Shown here: one piece after another, positions 25,470 through 32,389 of the stretch | Numbering within the stretch: the stretch's first letter is position 1 | Layout of the letters: each line of letters opens with the position of its first letter | Assembly (NCBI GenBank): GCA_009668975.1 | Contig: SBEG01000024.1 | Coordinates: 1 to 61,714, forward strand | Source of the DNA: Deltaproteobacteria bacterium | GTDB taxonomy: Bacteria > Desulfobacterota > Desulfuromonadia > Geobacterales > Geobacteraceae | Length of the DNA: 61,714 nucleotides | Direction of reading: 5' to 3' | Notes under the pieces: generated by a model | The model's database searches: none | What the model saw: the letters and a program-made list of their open reading frames with translations, nothing else | What the model was told of the DNA's origin: nothing | Made by a program: the position numbers and the translations under genes

Positions 25470-26255
25470 GCCACCTGGATCTACTCGGTAGACATCCTGG
25501 CTCCTGACGGCAGGCTCTTCGCCTGTACCGAACTGGGCAAATGGTGCGGCATGATGTTTTTTGGCCCTGTCTCAGTTGCAGCGAAACTTGTTCAGACAAC
25601 ATTTACCGCGGAGCTCCTGGATACACAAAGGAAGATCAGGGATGCAGACAGCGGAAAAGATTTCGGCCGGGACCTGTCCTTGGACAAGACCCCTCCGGAA
25701 CTGCTGGCCCGCAAGCTCATCGCTGTGAAACGGATTAATTTTAGAAGACCCCTCGAACCGGTTGAAATGAAGCGCCTCCTGGAGCTCAACGGAGAGCGCA
25801 ACCTGCATGGCCGGTTCGCCGATGATCCCCTGCTCGACCTGAGCCTCGAGCATCTCTATGTGGAACTCATCTGCCGGTACCTGGCCTTCGGTATGATTGC
25901 CGAGGACGTGTGGGGCAATGGGCCACAGGAATGGGAACAGGTGAGGGAAGGAATGTGGGCGAAAGGCGCCTACCACGTTCAGCCTGCCAGGCCAAACCGC
26001 GTAAGCAAGCGAGGTATCCGGTTTGTGGTCATTCGCAACCAGGCCTCCAACGGTCCCGTTGTTCCGGGAGTATTCAGCACGGAAGAAAAAGCAATGTCAG
26101 CCGCCGACCGGGTGGTGTTCGAGTTGCCGTTCCTGCTCCGTCACTGCGACGGGGTCAGGGAAGATTTCAGCGGGATAAAACGAGAAATATTGGCGGCAGC
26201 AGAAGAGCTGGTACGACGGTGTGCGGCACAGCCGAAAGACCGAAAGGCCGCATAA
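25470..26255 (+). CDS. Hypothetical protein, 5' end missing beside the IS3 element
   Basis: The frame is coding-like from about 25470 (TWIYSVDILAPDGRLFACTE) though the first ATG is at 25551 and has no ribosome site. Between the IS end and 25467 there are stops in this frame. The gene has therefore probably lost its start in a deletion next to the IS. The body (about 260 residues) is soluble and helical (LEPVEMKRLLELNGERNLHG, HLYVELICRYLAFGMIAEDV) and ends in a charged tail. No family is recognised. It may now be silent or start weakly at 25551. Confidence 0.55.
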   Translation, partial: ATWIYSVDILAPDGRLFACTELGKWCGMMFFGPVSVAAKLVQTTFTAELLDTQRKIRDADSGKDFGRDLSLDKTPPELLARKLIAVKRINFRRPLEPVEMKRLLELNGERNLHGRFADDPLLDLSLEHLYVELICRYLAFGMIAEDVWGNGPQEWEQVREGMWAKGAYHVQPARPNRVSKRGIRFVVIRNQASNGPVVPGVFSTEEKAMSAADRVVFELPFLLRHCDGVREDFSGIKREILAAAEELVRRCAAQPKDRKAA

Positions 26256-26301
26256 CCAGAAAAGTAGAGAGGGTTCAATTTCGAAGCTCAAGGAGAATAG
26301 A

Positions 26302-26631
26302 GTGGCGAACTTTACTTGCAAAGTACATCAGATAGGAAAAGCGCCGCGGCGGATCGAACTTCTGGGTGATAAAACCAGACGTCCGGAATCCGCGCAGCAT
26401 GTCATTGAGTTTCCGGGCGGGGCGATTGAGATATCCCGAACGAGTAACGGTGACTATTGGGCGCATATCCACGTGAATCGCGATGAGGTTGTCGAAGATG
26501 CTGAAGGTCGCGTGTCTGCGAAGGGCAAAGTGGTTGGTTCAAGGATGTTCCTCGAAGACAAGGGACTTTCTGAGATCCCCGATGGCTCTGAGATTGAGCA
26601 GATTGCGATCCTGATTCGTTCAGACAGCTAA
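26302..26631 (+). CDS. Hypothetical small protein
   Basis: 109 residues, beta-rich (FTCKVHQIGKAPRRIELLGD, VIEFPGGAIEISRTSNGDYW), like a small single-domain beta protein; no family is named. A GTG start is taken because AAGGAGAATAGA lies just upstream. It follows the truncated gene by 46 bases and could be driven by the IS3 element or by read-through. Confidence 0.55.
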   Translation: MANFTCKVHQIGKAPRRIELLGDKTRRPESAQHVIEFPGGAIEISRTSNGDYWAHIHVNRDEVVEDAEGRVSAKGKVVGSRMFLEDKGLSEIPDGSEIEQIAILIRSDS

Positions 26632-26651
26632 GGACATTGCCATAGAACCTC

Positions 26652-26718
26652 AACCCCACAGGGAGTCTTGCTCCCTGAAGGGGGCATCTCACCTGTCGGA
26701 GCAAAAAAGGAGACAATA
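26652..26718 (+). promoter_or_regulatory. Structured leader element, copy 12 (weak match)
   Basis: ACAGG/CCTGT (26658-26662, 26692-26696) and GAG/CTC form the outer stem, and GCTCCC-TGAA-GGGGGC the inner hairpin. The ribosome site GGAGACA (26709-26715) can pair with the leader only through TGTC. The architecture is kept but the switch pairing is weak. Confidence 0.6.
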
Positions 26719-27213
26719 GTGAAATTTCTTCCCAAAACGCTCACTGATAGGGATTTGGCAGACATCGTCAGAAGGGTGGTGAGTGAACCGCTCCTGATAG
26801 ACGATGCAGAAACCTATACTGCGTTCCTGACTGGACTGGCTCAACTCCTTACCGATTATTTCGGTGGTGAGGTGTTGGCTTCCACCTTTGACAACGCCAT
26901 GAAGCAGTGGCAGGTCTCCATTGGCTACACCGAGGAGGCCGAAGGCGGAATCCTGTGCGACTACGACAGGGAGTGCCGCTGGTCAGATGAAAAGGAGCTG
27001 GTACCTGAAGAACCGTCCGATTTGGTTCAAGAGTTGGTTGCGAGCATCCATTGCCCTCACTGTGGTACTGACGTATCACAGGTAGAGGAAACTGAAATTG
27101 GGATGTTTTGTCCCAAAGGGTGCGGAGACTTCTGGAGAAGCGAAGCAATCCCAGGGGATGAGCTCCACCTGTACAGGCATTCGAGAAGTCACAACATGAT
27201 GCTCAAGTTGTAG
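26719..27213 (+). CDS. Hypothetical zinc-ribbon protein
   Basis: 164 residues. The N-terminal 100 are helical (LTDRDLADIVRRVVSEPLLI, FLTGLAQLLTDYFGGEVL). A zinc ribbon follows at about 115-140 (CPHCG and CPKGCG), and the end is His/Arg-rich (LHLYRHSRSHNMM). A GTG start follows AAAAAAGGAGACAATA. It is the first gene behind copy 12 of the leader. The zinc ribbon suggests nucleic-acid or protein binding; nothing more specific can be said. Confidence 0.6.
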   Translation: MKFLPKTLTDRDLADIVRRVVSEPLLIDDAETYTAFLTGLAQLLTDYFGGEVLASTFDNAMKQWQVSIGYTEEAEGGILCDYDRECRWSDEKELVPEEPSDLVQELVASIHCPHCGTDVSQVEETEIGMFCPKGCGDFWRSEAIPGDELHLYRHSRSHNMMLKL

Positions 27214-27220
27214 TTCACAG

Positions 27221-27293
27221 CCCTCAACGGGGGAGACACACTCCCCAACGGGGGTACTGTCTCCCCGACAATTCACATGAAAAGGAGACAGAG
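27221..27293 (+). promoter_or_regulatory. Structured leader element, copy 13
   Basis: GGGGAGACA (27230-27238) pairs with TGTCTCCCC (27258-27266), nine pairs. The inner hairpin is CCCC-AAC-GGGG. The ribosome site GGAGACAG (27284-27291) is complementary to CTGTCTCC (27257-27264). Confidence 0.84.
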
Positions 27294-28124
27294 GTGAAAA
27301 AACCACGCACACGAAGAGCCATGATCGCATACCTGGGGAGCCACTCCCGCTATGACACGATGAGATCGTGGAACCTCGGTACATCGTTTTCCAGAAACAT
27401 CAAACTCACCCGCCTGACATTTCCCGACCAAGAGACCTGTCACCGTGCCTTCGACTTACTGAACGTAGCTGAGGCTTTTGACGAATTTGATACGATTATC
27501 AGCGAGTTCGATATACGCCACAATCACTACTGGCAGATCGAAAGCAACGGTAGGTCCGGCGGCTACCTCGTCTTGTACTCCGGCGGCAAAAGGGAAATGG
27601 GCTACAAGTCGTACTGCCCCTCCTGCGGCCAGCGGAATTACAAGCAGGCGCCGTCCTGGGGCGAGCAGCCGGAAACCCAGGAAGAAAAACTCCAGGCATA
27701 TTTCCGGACTCACCGTCACTGGCGGGACGAGGTTTATCTTGAGCAACCCGAAGTCAAGGCCATCGGCATAAACGAGGATCGTATCCTTCAGATTATCCGC
27801 GAGGAACGCAAACTCGGGGATGTTTTCTCCACCACCAACAAGTGCGGAGTCTGCGGCAACCCGCGGCTCAACTATACGTCCCCGGTCTACACGTTCTATC
27901 GAGACACGGGGACGATTGGCGAGAGTAACCCCGAGGACTACAAGGACTGGGAAACCGGTTCCCTGAAGAACCTCGTGGATGTCGTATGGGACTTCGACAA
28001 AACCGTAGACAAGGCCATACGGGCTTTCATCGACTTCTGCAAAAAGCACGAAGCAGTTGAAGATTCCATACTGGTCAGAAATCCCATCATGATTGCGATT
28101 CCCCTGAAAAAGGAGGCTGCATGA
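27294..28124 (+). CDS. Hypothetical protein with two zinc-knuckle pairs
   Basis: 276 residues. CPSCG (about 105) and CGVCGN (about 183) form two cysteine pairs set about 75 residues apart, so one metal site built from distant segments or two half sites. The C-terminal part is helical (KNLVDVVWDFDKTVDKAIRA). A GTG start follows AAAAGGAGACAGAG. The stop overlaps the next ATG, so the two genes are coupled. No family is recognised. Confidence 0.6.
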   Translation: MKKPRTRRAMIAYLGSHSRYDTMRSWNLGTSFSRNIKLTRLTFPDQETCHRAFDLLNVAEAFDEFDTIISEFDIRHNHYWQIESNGRSGGYLVLYSGGKREMGYKSYCPSCGQRNYKQAPSWGEQPETQEEKLQAYFRTHRHWRDEVYLEQPEVKAIGINEDRILQIIREERKLGDVFSTTNKCGVCGNPRLNYTSPVYTFYRDTGTIGESNPEDYKDWETGSLKNLVDVVWDFDKTVDKAIRAFIDFCKKHEAVEDSILVRNPIMIAIPLKKEAA

Positions 28125-28648
28125 AGACCAACCAAACCGAAGGCAGCCCCCAAATGCGAGGGAGCATGCACGGAAAAGAATTGCTGCCACTGATAAAAGC
28201 AGCCGGCCGGGCAGACCGGTACAGCGAAAACCTGTGGAAATGGGTTCGCAAATATCGGGACCGTCCTCTGTTCGTCGCCTTTAGCGAAAAGGATGGGCAT
28301 AGCTTTGATGAAACAAAGACGTTGGCGTCCAGATTGTATATTGGATTCCATCGCCTTGATGACGGCTGGCTGCACGGATCCCGTTTGAGTGAGATACTCA
28401 GCCAGGGAACCAAAGCCGAGTCGTGGGCCTATCAACCCGGTATGCAATTCAAGGAGATCCCCGACTGGTGGGACAAGTACATGGAGCACGGCAAATGCTT
28501 CATCGATCCGGAACACTGCCTCTATCTCGATGCCGCACGTTGGTTTGTTGAAGGCAACGTAAGAACCTGCCTCTGGTGCGGGAACTTTCAGCAACGTGAG
28601 CATGTGCAGATGGTGGCACAACGTGATTGGAGACCCATCCAGACATAA
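28121..28648 (+). CDS. Hypothetical protein
   Basis: 175 residues with a Trp-rich middle (DGWLHGSRLSEIL, IPDWWDKYMEHGK) and a C-terminal CLWCGNFQ pair that could bind metal. Its ATG overlaps the upstream stop (ATGA) and AAAAAGGAGGCTGC lies upstream. It is the second gene of a two-gene operon behind leader copy 13. The function is not known. Confidence 0.6.
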   Translation: MKTNQTEGSPQMRGSMHGKELLPLIKAAGRADRYSENLWKWVRKYRDRPLFVAFSEKDGHSFDETKTLASRLYIGFHRLDDGWLHGSRLSEILSQGTKAESWAYQPGMQFKEIPDWWDKYMEHGKCFIDPEHCLYLDAARWFVEGNVRTCLWCGNFQQREHVQMVAQRDWRPIQT

Positions 28649-28656
28649 CTATTCAA

Positions 28657-28740
28657 ACCGCCAACAGGGGGGGCAGACATATCCCCCTGGGGATGTTCTG
28701 TCCCTTCCCGGACCAAACCATCAAAGGAGACAGACACAAT
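28657..28740 (+). promoter_or_regulatory. Structured leader element, copy 14 (variant)
   Basis: GGGCAGA (28671-28677) pairs with TCTGTCCC (28697-28704) with one bulged T. The inner hairpin ATCCC-CCTG-GGGAT is near-palindromic. The ribosome site GGAGACAG (28726-28733) shares only CTGTC complementarity with the right arm. Confidence 0.65.
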
Positions 28741-29577
28741 ATGGCAGAGTACAGCTCTCAATCAGTTTTCCAACCAAGCATTCCAAAACATCTTCTCACA
28801 GAAGGGGACCTCGATTTTCTCTCTGCGTTCCGAATCGACAGTGAACCCGACGGTGACGACAAGCTTTATCTCTTTGCCGAAGACTGGTGCACCACTGCCA
28901 ACATTGAAGATGAAGCCGGCACGGAGAGGAAGTTGGACGAGTACGATCTATTCTTCAGGTTCCAAGAGATTATCCGGCGCTCAAACGGGGCGCTACCCTG
29001 GATTTCCAAGGAAACGACGTACACCTGCAGCAAAATGCTCAGGGATGGTTTTGGCGGCAGCGCAGTTTTTATTACCGCCGATGCCGTACAGTTTATCGGC
29101 ACGTCGAGTTGGTTGGAACAGAGAATCAGCGAAGCTGAAACCGGGGATATCGGCCCTCATACGGAAGATCCTCCGGCTGAAGCAGCGATATCCACACAAC
29201 TTCTGCTCAAACACCTTATCGAGTCGTTTCCGCAGGCCGATCCGGCCAGTGGGTATTATAACGAACCGATAAGCGGATGCGAGGCAGTGGATTTCCTCTC
29301 GGGATTCATTCCGGAGGTCAGAAAATGTATTGATGCAGAGCCGCCGAGAATTGCGGTGGTACTTGATGGCGGTCTGGTTCGCAGTATCGTCAGCGACTGC
29401 CCAGAGCGCCTTTCACCCAAGGAAATCGTGGTCATCGACTACGATACCGACGGGGACGAAGAGGGAATAATTCAAGTCCCGCAGGGTGAAGACAGGTTGC
29501 CGGAAGAGGCATATGCAAACGTGATTGAGATAACCAAGGCAGAAATCGATATTGCTGCGGTAATCTCTCAACTTTAA
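28741..29577 (+). CDS. Hypothetical protein
   Basis: 278 residues, acidic, with no recognised motif. Two parts can be seen: an N-terminal region (about 1-130) and a C-terminal region with strand-rich sequence (PRIAVVLDGGLVRSIVSD, KEIVVIDYDTDGDEEG). The ATG follows AAAGGAGACAGACACAAT; a longer in-frame start lies inside the upstream gene and is rejected. It is the first gene behind leader copy 14. Confidence 0.6.
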   Translation: MAEYSSQSVFQPSIPKHLLTEGDLDFLSAFRIDSEPDGDDKLYLFAEDWCTTANIEDEAGTERKLDEYDLFFRFQEIIRRSNGALPWISKETTYTCSKMLRDGFGGSAVFITADAVQFIGTSSWLEQRISEAETGDIGPHTEDPPAEAAISTQLLLKHLIESFPQADPASGYYNEPISGCEAVDFLSGFIPEVRKCIDAEPPRIAVVLDGGLVRSIVSDCPERLSPKEIVVIDYDTDGDEEGIIQVPQGEDRLPEEAYANVIEITKAEIDIAAVISQL

Positions 29578-29588
29578 TTGGAGGAACC

Positions 29589-30005
29589 ATGCCAACAATA
29601 CAATTGACCGGCAGCATGGGCTGCGACAAACGATGCGAAAGGGACGAGGATGCCCAAGAGGAATACGACTGTGTATTTTGTCCAGGCAAGCAGCCCCTCG
29701 ATCCTGATCCGCACGTTTCCCGTACTATCCTGGATCAACTTGGCGGCCGACGCTTCCTTGCCATGACCGGTGCCAAAGACCTGCTTGGAAGTTCTGACGC
29801 TCTCATGTTCCGCTTGCCAAGTGGATTCGCAAAGGATGGCATAAACATGGTCAAAATAAGTCTTCGCCAGACGGATACCTATACTGTCGAAGCATTGAGA
29901 CTTGGACTGCCAGAAAGCAAAATCATCGAAAGAATGGATTTTGTTTATGTCGAGGACCTTCAAAGAATATTTACCAAGCTTACGGGATTAGACACTCATC
30001 TCTAA
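29589..30005 (+). CDS. Conserved-looking hypothetical protein
   Basis: 138 residues. The C-terminal half (RRFLAMTGAKDLLGSSDALM, then INMVKISLRQTDTYTVEALR) resembles a small conserved domain that recurs in phage and plasmid proteins of unknown function, in which a mostly beta unit has the order F-x-x-MTGAK...D-TY-x-VE. The N-terminus has four cysteines (MGCDKRCE, CVFCPG) that may bind zinc. GGAGGAACC precedes the ATG, 11 bases after the upstream gene, so they form an operon. Confidence 0.6.
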   Translation: MPTIQLTGSMGCDKRCERDEDAQEEYDCVFCPGKQPLDPDPHVSRTILDQLGGRRFLAMTGAKDLLGSSDALMFRLPSGFAKDGINMVKISLRQTDTYTVEALRLGLPESKIIERMDFVYVEDLQRIFTKLTGLDTHL

Positions 30006-30015
30006 CCTGCCATCA

Positions 30016-30076
30016 AACCCACAACGGGGAGACTGATCCCCGAAGGGGGTTCTGTCTCCCGGAAAGGAGACAACTG
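30016..30076 (+). promoter_or_regulatory. Structured leader element, copy 15 (compact)
   Basis: GGGAGAC (30027-30033) pairs with GTCTCCC (30054-30060); the inner hairpin is ATCCCC-GAA-GGGGGT. The ribosome site GGAGACA (30066-30072) follows after only six bases (CGGAAA), so TGTCTCC could form a seven-pair hairpin directly over the ribosome site. Confidence 0.84.
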
Positions 30077-30583
30077 GTGATATCACAAAACCAAGTTATC
30101 GTGACGCCCTCTAATCATGCGGCGCACAAAGACCCCCTAGCCACTGCCGCCATCGATGCACCTCGTCCATTGTCTGCATACCAAGTAATGATACGCGATA
30201 TACGAAGTCGATTCAGCTCCAGCGTTTACGTCAACATCTGGGCTACAGACAAAAAAGGCAGGTGGTACCTGGACCCAGGGGAATTCGCGTACTGGTCCCG
30301 GACCATCGAGGCTGGCAAATCATATTTGGTCGGAGACTCATGGAGTATGTGCCGGTTTCTGAAGAGCTATTCATCACCCCTCAGTCGCTGGCAGCGGATG
30401 GCCTATGACTTTGCTATCCAGAATCCAAAGATTGTCCTTCATGTTGAAACATACAGACACGAATGGAGGGTCTATCTCCGAGGTGAATACGTAGAATTCA
30501 GGCTGCCTTCTCAGGAAAAGGGCGGCGAAAAGAGCTATGTCACACGGACCGGTAAGACCAAAGTCCAGGTGGACGACGACTAG
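30077..30583 (+). CDS. Hypothetical protein
   Basis: 168 residues, Tyr/Trp/Arg-rich (FSSSVYVNIWATDKKGRWYL, YDFAIQNPKIVLHVETYRHE) and probably beta-rich in the C-terminal half. A GTG start follows GGAAAGGAGACAACTG. No family is recognised. It is the first gene of a pair with the next small membrane protein. Confidence 0.6.
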   Translation: MISQNQVIVTPSNHAAHKDPLATAAIDAPRPLSAYQVMIRDIRSRFSSSVYVNIWATDKKGRWYLDPGEFAYWSRTIEAGKSYLVGDSWSMCRFLKSYSSPLSRWQRMAYDFAIQNPKIVLHVETYRHEWRVYLRGEYVEFRLPSQEKGGEKSYVTRTGKTKVQVDDD

Positions 30584-30592
30584 GAGGTTCCG

Positions 30593-30934
30593 ATGCAATC
30601 GGACGAACAGAACAAAAGTTGTAGAATTTGCGGTTATTTAGTTCCGAAGGAAACTGCTGTCGGCAACATTGGCTACTGCCTGTATTTTGATGACATGCAA
30701 AAGCCTGGTGAGTCGCTGAAGATTCCTGAAGGAGAAGAGAAAGAGATCGCAGGTTCATGCAAACACTATTTTCGCAGGATACCATCGTTGAACCAAGGGG
30801 ATTTCGTCCAATGGAGAACGAACGTTGAGCTTGCAGCAGGGCAACGAAAGTTGCAGAGAACCCTCGACATCATTGCGGTTCTTGCCTTCCTCGTGACCGC
30901 TGCAAACCTGGTGGTGGACATCTACGCGAAGTAA
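30593..30934 (+). CDS. Small zinc-motif protein with C-terminal membrane helix
   Basis: 113 residues. An N-terminal CRICGYLVPKE pair with a later Cys and CKHY could form a zinc site; a membrane helix lies near the C-terminus (TLDIIAVLAFLVTAANLVVD). It is probably a tail-anchored cytoplasmic domain. TAGGAGGTTCCG precedes the ATG, nine bases after the upstream stop. Confidence 0.55.
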   Translation: MQSDEQNKSCRICGYLVPKETAVGNIGYCLYFDDMQKPGESLKIPEGEEKEIAGSCKHYFRRIPSLNQGDFVQWRTNVELAAGQRKLQRTLDIIAVLAFLVTAANLVVDIYAK

Positions 30935-30956
30935 CGACAATTCATCGAATACTTAT

Positions 30957-31019
30957 TCGGGAGAAAACAGCACTCCCGATGGGGAGCCGTCTGTTTTCTC
31001 CCGGCAAAGGAGACGACAG
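30957..31019 (+). promoter_or_regulatory. Structured leader element, copy 16 (13-bp stem)
   Basis: CGGGAGAAAACAG (30958-30970) pairs perfectly over 13 bases with CTGTTTTCTCCCG (30991-31003), the longest stem of the family and with an AAAA/TTTT insertion matched on both sides. The inner hairpin is CTCCC-GATG-GGGAG. The ribosome site GGAGAC (31009-31014) can pair with TCTCC. Confidence 0.85.
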
Positions 31020-31415
31020 ATGAGCACAAAATACGAATACCGTCGACGTGTGACCCACCGATGTGGTCACCAGCAAAATCACACGCTCCATGCTCGATGC
31101 CGGCAGGAAGCAGATTCCTGGGCGCATAATCTGAGAAAGAGCGACTGCGATGCCTGCAAGGAAAAGTCAAAGAGGATTGCGGAGGATGCGATATCGGCAA
31201 ACCTTCCGGAGTTAATCGGATCACCCAATCAGATAAACTGGGCTAAGGCCATCAGGCAGCGGATTTATACCATGCTGTCACGCAGTGACCACTACAAAGA
31301 AATAGCCGCTTGTTGTCAGTTCGAGACAAGGGCTTCATGGTGGATTGAGAACCGTAATGCCAATGCATCGGTGATTTTTGCGCACCTTTCGGGGCACAAG
31401 AGGAGAGCGGCATGA
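31020..31415 (+). CDS. Hypothetical cysteine/histidine-rich protein
   Basis: 131 residues. The N-terminal third has His and Cys spaced as a possible metal site (HRCGHQQNHTLHARC, then CDACKEK). The rest is helical with Trp-rich segments (INWAKAIRQRIYTML, RASWWIENRNANASV). The ATG follows AAAGGAGACGACAG. The stop overlaps the next ATG, coupling it to the CHC2-type gene. The function is unknown. Confidence 0.6.
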   Translation: MSTKYEYRRRVTHRCGHQQNHTLHARCRQEADSWAHNLRKSDCDACKEKSKRIAEDAISANLPELIGSPNQINWAKAIRQRIYTMLSRSDHYKEIAACCQFETRASWWIENRNANASVIFAHLSGHKRRAA

Positions 31416-31969
31416 GTAATGAAGGAATCACGTCACTTTTTTCGCTCCTAAGGGCAGCAGAATCGATGGAAATCTCACCACGGAAAGCAATATCCGTACG
31501 ACTTCGTTATCTGATGCCAAGGTTAGTCAAGCTGAGGAAAGAGGAGGCCGTAACCCGGAAAAGAGCTGCCAGAGCATTCACGCCGAGAGCTCGAACTAAA
31601 CACGAAGTTACGCTGCATATTGTCCATAGCGAACTAGAGCCTCTCGAGAATGAAGTTCAGGCACTTACGGATTTCATCAGCGGGAAAATCGGTATTGAGT
31701 CGAAGACTGGCTCGATCAGCCCGGAGTTGATAGCCCAGGCGAAGGCAGTGCCTATCGACCAGGTGTTGGGTGTCAAAAACCGGGGAGGGTTGGTTCATTG
31801 TCCGTTTCATAAGGATAAGGATCCGTCTGCTTCCATCAAGAACAATTTTCTGATTTGTTTTGGTGGATGCCTGCCAAAAGACGGCCGGAAGGGATGGGAC
31901 ACTATTTCGCTGCTTATGGAACGAGATGGCCTGTCTTTTCGAGGCGCAGTTTTGGCCCTCATCCGGTAA
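31412..31969 (+). CDS. CHC2-type (DnaG-like) zinc-finger protein
   Basis: 185 residues. The C-terminal 75 match the zinc-binding domain of DnaG primases: HCPFHKDKDPSASIKNN, then CFGGC, then GWDTISLLMERDGLSFRGAV. The ligands are Cys130, His133, Cys149 and Cys153, the last pair being C-x3-C rather than the usual C-x2-C. The N-terminal half is a basic helical region. There is no primase catalytic domain, so it may bind DNA or work with a separate primase. The ATGA overlap shows coupling to the upstream gene. Confidence 0.8.
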   Translation: MSNEGITSLFSLLRAAESMEISPRKAISVRLRYLMPRLVKLRKEEAVTRKRAARAFTPRARTKHEVTLHIVHSELEPLENEVQALTDFISGKIGIESKTGSISPELIAQAKAVPIDQVLGVKNRGGLVHCPFHKDKDPSASIKNNFLICFGGCLPKDGRKGWDTISLLMERDGLSFRGAVLALIR

Positions 31970-31980
31970 GGATATAGAAA

Positions 31981-32121
31981 AGGGGAAGTGAAGCGCTTGC
32001 GCTTTGCTTCCCCTGCTGCTGGCTCTCTCGCTGTTCAGAGGGCTCCCTGGAGTTCCAGTCTGCGGACTGGGGTTGCGGGGAGTCCTCTGGACCCGAATTC
32101 AACTAGATTAAGGAGAGAGCC
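31981..32121 (+). promoter_or_regulatory. Large structured leader occluding a ribosome site
   Basis: Several helices are visible: AGGGGAAG/CTTCCCCT (31981-31988, 32007-32014) with AAGCG/CGCTT inside; CAGAGG/CCTCTG (32036-32041, 32084-32089) with CTCCC/GGGAG and CCAGTC-TGCG-GACTGG nested inside. TGGCTCTCTC (32020-32029) pairs over ten bases with GAGAGAGCCA (32113-32122), covering the ribosome site and the first base of the start codon. It is unlike the 16-copy family in sequence. Confidence 0.7.
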
Positions 32122-32253
32122 ATGGCGGTCAAAATTCGTGAAAACAGCAGAGAATTCACGCTGAGTTGGGAAGAATTCGAGAAGGCTTTCTATTGCGCCG
32201 CAGGATGCGTGGAGGAACTCGATATCGATCTCAAAAAAGCGGGAAACTGCTGA
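32122..32253 (+). CDS. 43-residue hypothetical protein
   Basis: Begins MAVKIRENSREFTLSWEEFE and ends VEELDIDLKKAGNC with two further cysteines in the middle (FYCAAGCVEE), so a small helical protein with a possible redox or metal site. AAGGAGAGAGCC lies just before the ATG, inside a strongly structured leader. A terminator follows within 50 bases, so this is probably a single-gene transcript. Confidence 0.55.
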   Translation: MAVKIRENSREFTLSWEEFEKAFYCAAGCVEELDIDLKKAGNC

Positions 32254-32295
32254 GTCTCTTCTGAACGGGGTAAATGCCCACTCCGTTCAGAATAG

Positions 32296-32320
32296 GGCGG
32301 CCTTCGGGCCGCCTTTTTTT
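32296..32320 (+). terminator. Strong intrinsic terminator
   Basis: GGCGGCC-TTCG-GGCCGCC, a seven-pair stem with a stable TTCG loop, followed by seven T. A second hairpin (CTGAACGG/CCGTTCAG) lies just before it. Together they end the long rightward module. Confidence 0.9.
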
Positions 32321-32389
32321 ATTTTATTGCCAGGATACTGAATGGTTGACTGAGAATCAGCTTAATTCCCGCAGACTACCTGCACATAA

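Noticed and set aside
6655..31019. CRISPR-like array made of the repeated GGAGAC elements
   Set aside because: The copies are 0.5-6 kb apart with genes between them, differ in sequence, and form leaders before genes; no regular repeat-spacer unit exists.
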